Origin: an uncultured Christensenellaceae bacterium
Lineage (GTDB): Bacteria; Bacillota; Clostridia; Christensenellales; MGBC116941
Direction: 5' to 3'
Assembly (NCBI GenBank): GCA_910585035.1
Contig: CAJUEF010000012.1
Span: forward strand, 1,373 to 8,316
Length of the DNA stretch: 6,944 nucleotides
Position numbers and translations under genes: made by a program. Under the pieces are notes generated by a model, which did not search any database, was not told the DNA's origin, and saw only the letters and a list, made by a program, of their open reading frames with translations. Positions 1 through 5,287 of the stretch are shown here, in pieces. The first letter of the stretch is position 1; each line of letters begins with the position of its first letter.

Positions 1-327
1 CATAACTGGATACCCGAAGATTTCATTGTTAAGGTACTTGGGGATAACAATCCGTTGGGTGTTGTGCTTGCTACTATCGTAGGTGTTCCGATGTATGCGG
101 ATATTTTCGGCACAATCCCGATTGCAGAAGCCTTGCTTGCAAAGGGAGCTTTGCTCGGTGTTGTCCTTTCCTTTATGATGGGAGTAACTACCCTTTCTCT
201 CCCTTCAATGATCATGCTTCGCAAGGCAGTAAAACCAAGGCTGCTCGGAATTTTCATTGCAATATGTACAGTAGGCATTATAATTGTAGGTTATTTATTT
301 AACGCAATACAATATTTAATTTTTTAA
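1..327 (+). CDS. Permease of the ArsP/YraQ (DUF318) type, C-terminal fragment
   Basis: The frame is open from base 1 to the TAA at 325-327, giving the last 108 residues of a protein whose start lies left of the window. It is very hydrophobic, with about three membrane segments (roughly residues 19-45, 49-73 and 82-108). The stretch GVPMYADIFGTIP, followed by an FMMGVTTLSLPSMIML segment and a short basic loop, resembles the C-terminal half of the ArsP_1/DUF318 permeases. Some members of that family export trivalent organoarsenicals (ArsP), and others have been linked to metal efflux. The next gene, 18 bases downstream, is a small redox-disulfide thioredoxin, a frequent partner of this family, which supports the call. 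The substrate cannot be told from this fragment. An internal TTG at 55 is only an apparent start. Family call fairly sure, substrate unknown. Confidence 0.75.
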   Translation, partial: HNWIPEDFIVKVLGDNNPLGVVLATIVGVPMYADIFGTIPIAEALLAKGALLGVVLSFMMGVTTLSLPSMIMLRKAVKPRLLGIFIAICTVGIIIVGYLFNAIQYLIF

Positions 328-331
328 CTTT

Positions 332-337
332 AGGAGG
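332..337 (+). promoter_or_regulatory. Strong ribosome binding site of the thioredoxin-like gene
   Basis: AGGAGG lies 8 bases before the ATG at 346. It is a full Shine-Dalgarno match and fixes that start. It sits in the 18-base gap after the permease stop, so the two genes are very probably on one mRNA. Confidence 0.85.
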
Positions 338-345
338 TTATTACG

Positions 346-735
346 ATGGCATTATTTAATTTTGGGAAGAAAAAAGAAGAGGAAAAGAAAACACCCGCCT
401 GTGCTTGCAGTTGTGGCTGCCCGACAAGCGAGGTAGAGGAAATTACAAATGATTGTTGTCCGCAAGTAAAGGAAGAAATTTACTGTATAAAGGTATTAGG
501 TGCGGGTTGTAAATCCTGTCACGAACAGTATGAGAATGCAAAGCAGGCAGTAAAAGCTGCGGGACTTTCTGTAGAAGTGGAATACATTACAGATATGAAG
601 AAAGTAATGGAATACGGCGTTATGAATATGCCTGCTCTTGTTGTTAATGAAAAGGTTGTTGCTATGGGCAAAGTGTTAAAATCTGCTGATGTAATTTCTT
701 TGCTGCAGAGATACAGAAAGGAAGCTTTAACATGA
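346..735 (+). CDS. Thioredoxin-fold small redox-active disulfide protein with Cys-rich N-terminus
   Basis: A 129-residue soluble protein with no signal peptide. Residues 46-122 form a small thioredoxin-like domain (thioredoxin_3 / redox-active disulfide protein 2 type). The active-site motif is GAGCKSCHE (C55-x-x-C58), and a cis-proline loop NMPALVVNEK follows around P96. In front is an unusual tail: a lysine/glutamate-rich stretch (about 8-15), then Cys19, 21, 23 and 25 in alternation, and a Cys37-Cys38 pair. This could bind a soft metal or metalloid ion, or relay thiols. The gene follows the permease by 18 bases and overlaps the next gene by ATGA, so it belongs to their operon. A role in reducing or delivering the permease substrate is inference. 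Fold call secure; physiological role open. Confidence 0.85.
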   Translation: MALFNFGKKKEEEKKTPACACSCGCPTSEVEEITNDCCPQVKEEIYCIKVLGAGCKSCHEQYENAKQAVKAAGLSVEVEYITDMKKVMEYGVMNMPALVVNEKVVAMGKVLKSADVISLLQRYRKEALT

Positions 736-1196
736 AATATTCTTGTACGGTTATATCAGTAACTGACATCAACTCCGCAAGAAGGTTTTATGAAGATTTA
801 TTCGGGCTGAAAGTATTTCAGGATTATGGAAAAAACATAGTTTTTACTTGCGGTTTAGCTCTGCAGCAAGATTTTGATTGGCTTGTTGGACTGCCTAAAG
901 ATAGCGTGTTGAAAAAATCCAACAATATGGAAATATGTTTTGAAGAACAAAACTTTGACAGTTTTTTGAATAAACTGAAAAAGTATTCAAATATTCAATA
1001 TTTGGGGGATGTAATTGAGCATAGCTGGGGGCAACGTGTCATTCGATTTTACGATTTAGACGGACATATCGTAGAAGTTGGTGAAGATATGAAAATGGTT
1101 GTAAATCGTTTTCTTGCTGCTGGTATGACTATAGAGGAAGTGTCTGCAAAAATGGACGTTTCCGTTGCAGATTTGACAAGGCTGCTGAACAGCTAA
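732..1196 (+). CDS. VOC-fold (glyoxalase/bleomycin-resistance-like) protein with helical C-terminal tail
   Basis: A 154-residue protein. Residues 3-118 carry the vicinal-oxygen-chelate pattern: an early VTDINSARRFYEDLFGLKV segment and a late RFYDLDGHIVEVGE segment. H112 and E115 are plausible metal ligands. The usual His at the start of strand 1 is absent (the protein begins MKYSCTVISV), so metal chemistry is uncertain. Residues 120-154 are an extra tail, with GMTIEEVSAKMDVSVADLTRLL reading like a short helix-turn-helix. Its ATG at 732 overlaps the TGA of the thioredoxin-like gene, which indicates translational coupling. Some VOC proteins in arsenic operons are C-As lyases (ArsI), but the vicinal cysteine pair expected for ArsI is not seen here. 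Function therefore unassigned beyond the fold. Confidence 0.8.
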   Translation: MKYSCTVISVTDINSARRFYEDLFGLKVFQDYGKNIVFTCGLALQQDFDWLVGLPKDSVLKKSNNMEICFEEQNFDSFLNKLKKYSNIQYLGDVIEHSWGQRVIRFYDLDGHIVEVGEDMKMVVNRFLAAGMTIEEVSAKMDVSVADLTRLLNS

Positions 1197-1212
1197 ATTC
1201 ATATTTGGGTTG

Positions 1213-1241
1213 TTGACAAAAAGAAAATAAATCGGTATAAT
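1213..1241 (+). promoter_or_regulatory. Consensus sigma-A promoter of the tetR-antiporter operon
   Basis: TTGACA at 1213-1218 and TATAAT at 1236-1241 are separated by exactly 17 bases, a perfect match to the vegetative consensus. Transcription should begin around 1247-1250. The promoter lies just after the VOC gene stop (1196). The in-frame ATG at 1240 sits inside the -10 box and so cannot be the translation start of this transcript. Confidence 0.85.
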
Positions 1242-1269
1242 GGAAACAAAATTAAAAGATTTTGTTTCC
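1242..1269. promoter_or_regulatory. Palindromic operator, probable TetR-family autoregulatory site
   Basis: Left arm GGAAACAAAAT (1242-1252) and right arm ATTTTGTTTCC (1259-1269) are perfect reverse complements of 11 bases, separated by six bases (TAAAAG). The palindrome begins directly after the -10 box, covers the predicted start point and ends three bases before the likely tetR start codon. Most of the left arm would lie upstream of the transcript start, so it cannot form a full RNA hairpin and is better read as a protein-binding DNA site. Placement and symmetry fit a repressor blocking its own promoter. That the neighbouring TetR protein binds it is inference. Confidence 0.7.
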
Positions 1270-1272
1270 GAT

Positions 1273-1761
1273 ATGAAAGATAAAATTATTAAGGCATCTA
1301 TTGAAAGCATAAAAAAAGAAGGTCTGCGTTTTTCTGTTGATTCGTTGGCGAATAGCTTGAAAATTTCAAAGAAAACAATTTACAAGTATTTTCCGGATAA
1401 AGAATCACTCGCAATTGCATTGTATGAAAAGATTTTTTGCGATGCTTTTGAGAAAGCAAATGCACTGAAAAAACAAAGTGAAGCAACGGCTCAGAAAGAA
1501 TTACTGCACCTTTATTTTGATTGCAAATGGATGACACGCAGAGAAATATTTAACAAATATAAGTTAAACAAAACAATTTATGCCTATGTGGCAGATAAAA
1601 TTAACTCTTTGTGGGAGCTTATAGCTGCGTCATTTGATAATGAGGAATCGGAAAAAACTAAAGAAACACTTCGTATTATCATTGACGGCTCTTTTGAAAA
1701 GCTTTGCAATACAGGGCTAATGCCGGATGCAGTAATAGAAAGGCTGGTGAATTTGCTATGA
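1273..1761 (+). CDS. TetR/AcrR-family transcriptional repressor
   Basis: With the ATG at 1273 the protein has 162 residues, slightly short for the family. The N-terminal DNA-binding domain is clear: KIIKASIESIKKEG (4-17), then DSLANSLKISKKTIYKYFPDKE around residues 23-44, the classic TetR helix-turn-helix ending in an YKYF-type recognition helix. The rest (50-162) is a helical ligand-binding and dimerisation domain with no family-specific motif I recognise. I prefer 1273 over the ATG at 1240 because the latter lies in the promoter -10 box, the intervening bases form a perfect palindrome, and family members usually begin just before the KIIKAA-like helix. No strong ribosome binding site precedes 1273, so expression may be low. 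Its stop overlaps the start of the antiporter gene, the probable target. Confidence 0.88.
   Translation: MKDKIIKASIESIKKEGLRFSVDSLANSLKISKKTIYKYFPDKESLAIALYEKIFCDAFEKANALKKQSEATAQKELLHLYFDCKWMTRREIFNKYKLNKTIYAYVADKINSLWELIAASFDNEESEKTKETLRIIIDGSFEKLCNTGLMPDAVIERLVNLL
1746..1750 (+). promoter_or_regulatory. Ribosome binding site deciding the antiporter start
   Basis: GGTGA lies seven bases before the ATG at 1758, inside the end of tetR. It supports 1758 as the start rather than an earlier in-frame ATG at 1704, whose added 18 residues are polar and lie wholly within tetR. Confidence 0.55.
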
Positions 1762-2975
1762 TAATTGGATTGCTCCGCTTTTTTGCGATAATATGTGCTG
1801 CCTTTGCCTGTGGAAAAATCTTATCCAAGGTAAAGCTGCCAGCTATTCTCGGTTGGCTTATTGCCGGGATTATTTTCGGTCCCTATCTTGCTGAGGTTGT
1901 AACCTTAGACATTACAAACGCATTGTGGTATAATGTCTGTATTAAGTTTTTTGAGTGCTTTGCAGGTGTAATGATCGGCCGGGAAATTATTTTTAAAAAG
2001 ATTGCTCAGTCAGGAAAACAAATTATTGGAATTACCTTTGTGCAGTCAATCGGAACATTTTTAGTTGTTTCTGCCGTATTTGCCGTTGTGTTTTTCATTA
2101 CAAATATTCCCATTTATTTGGCATTTATATTTGGTGGAATTGCGCTTGCTACTGCTCCTGCGCCTGATTTATCCATTGTAAATGAATATCACACAAAAGG
2201 ACCGGTGACCAAAACCTTAATTCCTCTTGCCGCAATTGATGATATTATTGGTGTTATTGTTTTTTTTACCATAATTTCAATTATAAGCGGAATTGGCGGC
2301 GGCGCTTCTGTTTCACCGATTGCGATTGTCGGAACAATTCTGTTCCCTTTTATTATTGGGTTCATCACAGGAATTTGCGCTGTGGTTTTGATAAAGTGGG
2401 CGAAGAATAGCATTTTGAGATTTATATTGCTGGTTTTCTTCCTTTGCATATCGGTAATATGCGGTCTGCTTATTGACCAATATATATTCCATTCTTTCCG
2501 TTTGAATTATCTGTTGGTTGGCATGTCGTTCAGCGCAACTGTTGTAAATATTTTACCAGAGGTGGAGCTCACTGATGCATGGAAGTTGTATAATCCATTG
2601 CTGAATCTTTCTCTTGTTATTGTCATTGTTAACCTGGGTATGCCGCTTGACTACCGATTGATTTCAGGAGCAGGATTGTTTACTGCAATCTATATTCTTT
2701 CAAGAGCAGCAGGAAAAATTGGCGGTGCATATTTTGGAGGGAAAATAACAAAGGCCGAACCCACTGTTACAAAATATCTTGGATTCACATTGCTTCCCCA
2801 TTCGGGAGTGTCGCTGGTATTTACAGGTATTGCCGTTGCCACTCTTACCGCCATTGATGCATTCCTTGCATCGATCGTGTCGGGAACAATTGTTGCAGCA
2901 GCAATTATTAATGAGGTTATCGCCGTTATTGTTGCAAAATTTGCTTTTAAATTGGCAGGTGAAATAGAAAAGTAA
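1758..2975 (+). CDS. Cation:proton antiporter (Na_H_Exchanger family, CPA2-like)
   Basis: A 405-residue integral membrane protein with about a dozen hydrophobic segments, normal for a transport-only member. It opens with LLRFFAIICAAFACGKILSK and KLPAILGWLIAGIIFGPYL, typical of this family. ATAPAPD (131-137) marks an unwound helix. LAAIDDIIG carries a double aspartate (D161-D162) at the ion site, the arrangement associated with electrogenic CPA2/NhaA-type exchange. RAAGKIGGAYFG (316-327) and LLPHSGVSLVF (345-355) are the late conserved segments, with K320 a likely structural or coupling lysine. No C-terminal TrkA/RCK domain is present, unlike KefB/KefC. The ATG overlaps the tetR stop as ATGA, so synthesis is coupled to the repressor. 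Whether Na+, K+ or another cation is carried cannot be read from sequence. Confidence 0.87.
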   Translation: MIIGLLRFFAIICAAFACGKILSKVKLPAILGWLIAGIIFGPYLAEVVTLDITNALWYNVCIKFFECFAGVMIGREIIFKKIAQSGKQIIGITFVQSIGTFLVVSAVFAVVFFITNIPIYLAFIFGGIALATAPAPDLSIVNEYHTKGPVTKTLIPLAAIDDIIGVIVFFTIISIISGIGGGASVSPIAIVGTILFPFIIGFITGICAVVLIKWAKNSILRFILLVFFLCISVICGLLIDQYIFHSFRLNYLLVGMSFSATVVNILPEVELTDAWKLYNPLLNLSLVIVIVNLGMPLDYRLISGAGLFTAIYILSRAAGKIGGAYFGGKITKAEPTVTKYLGFTLLPHSGVSLVFTGIAVATLTAIDAFLASIVSGTIVAAAIINEVIAVIVAKFAFKLAGEIEK

Positions 2976-3118
2976 TGCTTTTACAACATTATTTTCTGAC
3001 AAGAGAAGAAATATTTATGTGAAAACTATAAAAAACAATTCTTAGATAAAACTGATTAGGTTTGTCTAATTAAAGTAATAATTAAAATTGTAAAAAATTA
3101 AATACTTTTATGTATTAT

Positions 3119-3151
3119 ATGCAGAGCAGTATAGCTGCTTTGCATTTTTTA
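3119..3151 (+). terminator. Intrinsic terminator of the tetR-antiporter operon
   Basis: ATGCAGAGCAG (3119-3129) pairs with CTGCTTTGCAT (3135-3145) over 11 bases with one G-U pair and a five-base loop, followed by a run of T to 3150. It lies about 145 bases after the antiporter stop. The intervening bases hold only a weak imperfect foldback (3042-3069). Confidence 0.8.
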
Positions 3152-3174
3152 TAAATAAGTATAAATTTTATTTG

Positions 3175-3202
3175 TTTATATGTTACAATAACTCTATATA
3201 AT
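3175..3202 (+). promoter_or_regulatory. Candidate promoter for the GNAT-ogt unit
   Basis: TTTATA (3175-3180), 16 bases, then a perfect TATAAT (3197-3202), directly after the upstream terminator. The -35 match is only four of six, and alternatives nearer the gene cannot be excluded. If it is used, the mRNA would carry a leader of about 260 bases. Confidence 0.35.
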
Positions 3203-3368
3203 TTATTAAAAGGCAAAGTTTTTAAAGTTATACGGAACATGGAAATATAATTGTTTAATTAATGGGGAATAGAGAAAACTGAAATAAAAATAAAGAGCAG
3301 CTTTTCAGAAATAGCTACAAATGCTGTTTTTCAATATACAGTGTTAGAACAAAGTATTATTGATATAG

Positions 3369-3429
3369 TTTGCCACAATATTTTGATGGGTTAAGTGGGC
3401 GGAGATAATATATCCGGCACTGTGGCAAA
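3369..3429 (+). other. Nested inverted repeat / possible structured RNA element
   Basis: TTTGCCACA (3369-3377) and TGTGGCAAA (3421-3429) are perfect nine-base reverse complements. Directly against the right arm is a second hairpin: GTG (3395-3397) with CAC (3418-3420), and CGGA (3400-3403) with TCCG (3413-3416), with a nine-base loop. The result would be two coaxial stems with a 17-base bulge on one side. It lies 40 bases before the GNAT start, and no T-run follows, so it is not a terminator. It could be a leader element, a protein-binding site or a degenerate small repeat. Confidence 0.4.
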
Positions 3430-3469
3430 GAAAATGTATTATCATTTTAGATTTTAGGGGAAAAACTGT

Positions 3470-4048
3470 ATGGATATAAAGGTAAGAAATGCCGTGGAGG
3501 ATGATCGTTTTAATATTGCTTTTTGCATTGCAGAGGGATTTGAAAAAGACTTTTCTGTTCTTTGTAAAGACACTAACAAGGTGGCTTTAGCAATCGAAAG
3601 CGGACTTGCAATAAATACTTTTTATGTTGCTGAAGCAGATGGAAAAATTGCAGGTGTGCTTGCCGTTTCCGATTGTCATGGTCGTGCCGCTAAAGTTGAT
3701 CGCAAGGCTTTAAAAAAGCATTTTGGTTTTATTAAAGGAATTATAGGCTGTATTGTCCTTAAAGAAGAATTTGAAAAGGAACTTTCGTATCAGCCAACTA
3801 CGGGATATATTGAATTTGTAGCAGTTGGCAAAGGTTACAGGCAAAAAGGTGTTGCGACTGTTTTACTGAAAGAAAGTATAGAAAAAAGCAAGTATGAAAA
3901 TTTTGTTCTGGATGTTACGGACGTTAATTCTAATGCTATAAAGTGCTATACAAAGTTTGGTTTTAAAGAGTTTAAAAGAGAGAAAGAAAAAAACGGCAAA
4001 CATAAAGGATTTAATGAAAGAATTTATATGCAATATTTCCATGAATAA
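3470..4048 (+). CDS. GNAT-family N-acetyltransferase
   Basis: A 192-residue soluble protein with the GNAT fold from residue 1 to about 190. The acetyl-CoA pyrophosphate loop is in motif A: IEFVAVGKGYRQKGVATVLL (113-132), with RQKGVA at 124-129 as the Q/R-x-x-G-x-A signature. Motif B follows as VTDVNSNAIKCYTKFGF (149-165), where the NxxAIxxYxxxGF pattern is typical. An insertion around residues 70-105, including HGRAAKVDRKALKKHF, is longer than in the smallest members. TAGGGG at 3455-3460, nine bases upstream, supports the ATG at 3470. The acetyl acceptor, whether a small molecule or a protein, cannot be predicted. The ogt gene begins 35 bases downstream in the same direction, so cotranscription is likely. 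Confidence 0.88.
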   Translation: MDIKVRNAVEDDRFNIAFCIAEGFEKDFSVLCKDTNKVALAIESGLAINTFYVAEADGKIAGVLAVSDCHGRAAKVDRKALKKHFGFIKGIIGCIVLKEEFEKELSYQPTTGYIEFVAVGKGYRQKGVATVLLKESIEKSKYENFVLDVTDVNSNAIKCYTKFGFKEFKREKEKNGKHKGFNERIYMQYFHE

Positions 4049-4073
4049 CAAGGTATAGCATATCCGATTTTTT

Positions 4074-4079
4074 GGAGGA
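4074..4079 (+). promoter_or_regulatory. Ribosome binding site deciding the ogt start
   Basis: GGAGGA ends four bases before the ATG at 4084. A TTG codon at 4072 is in frame but overlaps this element, so ATG 4084 is the real start. Confidence 0.8.
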
Positions 4080-4083
4080 AGCT

Positions 4084-4623
4084 ATGTTTTATTTTACAAA
4101 ATATAATTCTGATATAGGGATTCTGACAATAGCCAGCGACGGGCAAAATATAATTGGACTTTGGATAGACGGACAGAAACATTTTTTGGGAACAATTAAC
4201 AAAGAGCCAATTCAAAAAGATGATTTGGATGTTTTTAAAAGCTGTAAAAAATGGCTTGACAAGTATTTTGCAAAGGAACAACCATTTCCTTATGAATTGC
4301 CCCTAAAGCCAATAGGAAGTAATTTTCGTCAGTTTGTATGGAAGTGTTTATGTGAAATTCCTTACGGACAGGTGACAACTTACGGAGAGATTGCAAGAAA
4401 AGCTGCGGCGGAACTTGGCAGAGAAACCATGTCTGCTCAGGCGGTTGGGGGAGCCGTTAGTAATAACCCGATTTCCATTATTATTCCTTGCCACAGAGTG
4501 GTTGGAACAAACGGAAGTTTAACAGGCTATGCAGGGGGTATTGGCAAGAAAATTAAGCTGTTGGAACTGGAAGATGTGGATATGTCACGCTTATTTGTTC
4601 CAAAAAAGAGCACTGCTATGTGA
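4084..4623 (+). CDS. ogt: Methylated-DNA--[protein]-cysteine S-methyltransferase
   Basis: A 179-residue DNA repair protein that transfers alkyl groups from O6-alkylguanine to its own cysteine in a single-use reaction. The N-terminal part (1-75) is the ribonuclease-like domain. The C-terminal domain starts with GSNFRQFVWKCLCEIPYGQV (78-97), followed by TTYGEIA and a winged helix. The active-site motif IIIPCHRVVG places the acceptor at C136, within PCHR at 135-138. GSLTGYAGG and KLLELE follow as expected. At the DNA-recognition helix the sequence is SAQAVGGAVSNNP, so the usual arginine finger position appears to hold Gln119. Length is normal for Ogt. The gene follows a GNAT gene by 35 bases. 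No strong terminator lies directly after it; only a weak GC-poor foldback with seven T is seen at 4690-4714. Confidence 0.93.
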   Translation: MFYFTKYNSDIGILTIASDGQNIIGLWIDGQKHFLGTINKEPIQKDDLDVFKSCKKWLDKYFAKEQPFPYELPLKPIGSNFRQFVWKCLCEIPYGQVTTYGEIARKAAAELGRETMSAQAVGGAVSNNPISIIIPCHRVVGTNGSLTGYAGGIGKKIKLLELEDVDMSRLFVPKKSTAM

Positions 4624-4771
4624 AAAAAGAAAAGCATAAATAGGATAATTTTCATATAAAGCCTTTAATACGTAAAAAATCAAAGAAACGGCGTTAATAT
4701 ACTAATGTTTTTTTAAAAGCTTTCGTATTTAATAGTGTAGGAAAATAATATGACAGAAAGAAGGGTGCTTT

Positions 4772-5206
4772 ATGGATACAAACGATGTAATGAAAGCTTA
4801 TCGTATTTCTGCCTCACGTCAGCTCCTTAATGATAAAAATATTTATATAAAAACCCAGTGCAGTTTTATGAGCGTGGTTTTTAAGGAATATAATGAAATT
4901 AACAGCGAAGTAAAAGTAAGCGACACTTCACAGGAACTTTTGGAAGCATATAATAACATGAAGGATTACAGCAGTCTTGTAAAGGATGTGGATATGAGCA
5001 AGCGTGACAAAGAGGAAGAGGATAGTTTTTGGGAAAAGTATGTGGCAATGCAGGCTAAAAAGAGAAAGATGATGGAAGAAATGCTCATTAGAAGAAGACT
5101 TTTTGAACTTGAGAGAATCAGTACAGAAGAAATGTATACCGGTAAAAAGGAACTTCCTTATCTTAGAGGAGTGCCGGCATCAGAGTTATTATTGGGGCTT
5201 ATATAA
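4772..5206 (+). CDS. Uncharacterised charged helical protein
   Basis: A 144-residue protein with no family that I recognise. It has no signal peptide and no membrane segment. The N-terminal 70 residues are mixed (MKAYRISASRQLLN, then QCSFMSVVFKEYNEI). The middle, about 74-118, is strongly charged and predicted helical (KRDKEEED, QAKKRKMMEEM, IRRRLFELERI), possibly a coiled coil. The end carries LPYLRGVPASELLLGLI. There are single cysteines only, and no catalytic motif. The start is well supported: AAGAAGGG at 4758-4765 lies six bases before the ATG, and reading-frame length and base composition resemble the neighbours. It is flanked by gaps of 148 and about 300 bases, so it is probably its own transcription unit. 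Real gene likely; function unknown. Confidence 0.7.
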   Translation: MDTNDVMKAYRISASRQLLNDKNIYIKTQCSFMSVVFKEYNEINSEVKVSDTSQELLEAYNNMKDYSSLVKDVDMSKRDKEEEDSFWEKYVAMQAKKRKMMEEMLIRRRLFELERISTEEMYTGKKELPYLRGVPASELLLGLI

Positions 5207-5252
5207 GCATTATAAAAAATCTCTGTGCTTTGTTCTGAAAGTAAAATTATCG

Positions 5253-5281
5253 TTGACATAAAGGTATATTAGTTATATAAT
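5253..5281 (+). promoter_or_regulatory. Consensus sigma-A promoter of a small RNA or leader
   Basis: TTGACA (5253-5258), a 17-base spacer, and TATAAT (5276-5281): a perfect vegetative promoter pointing right. Transcription should start around 5287-5290, some 220 bases before the next gene. Confidence 0.85.
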
Positions 5282-5287
5282 TAGGAA

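Larger units (their letters stand above)
3152..3469 (+). other. Gene-free AT-rich region before the GNAT gene, possible long leader
   Basis: No reading frame with a start and ribosome binding site is visible: every plus-strand ATG is followed by a stop within about nine codons. The stretch holds the candidate promoter at 3175-3202. A foldback of AAGAGCAGC (3293-3301) with GCTGTTTTT (3323-3331) contains two G-U pairs. A more elaborate foldback lies at 3369-3429. Together they could form a structured 5' leader, but none matches an RNA family I recognise. Confidence 0.4.

Noticed and set aside
732..1196. Assignment of the VOC gene as the C-As lyase ArsI
   Set aside because: The vicinal cysteine pair expected for binding trivalent organoarsenicals and the first histidine ligand are not visible.
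1704..1757. Upstream in-frame ATG that would lengthen the antiporter by 18 residues
   Set aside because: The added residues are polar and lie inside tetR. The ATG at 1758 has a GGTGA site, an ATGA coupling overlap and the typical family N-terminus.
2700..3002. Minus-strand open frames opposite the antiporter, TetR and CNNM/CorC genes (for example 2700-3002 and 5933-6241)
   Set aside because: They mirror real coding sequence, lack ribosome binding sites, and give low-complexity, Cys- or Ser-rich products.
3042..3069. Imperfect inverted repeat TTAGATAAAAC / GTTTGTCTAA after the antiporter
   Set aside because: It needs a bulge, is AT-rich and has no T-run; the real terminator is 50 bases further on.
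3354..3442. GTATTAT direct repeats flanking the nested inverted repeat, as a MITE with target duplication
   Set aside because: The repeats are at unequal distances from the arms (8 and 6 bases), are short and AT-rich, and no other copy of the element is in the window.
4072..4083. TTG start for ogt
   Set aside because: It overlaps the GGAGGA ribosome binding site of the ATG at 4084.
4690..4714. Weak foldback followed by seven T after ogt, as a terminator
   Set aside because: The stem is short, AT-rich and depends on several G-T pairs. It may instead be part of the promoter region of the next gene (TATACT at 4698).
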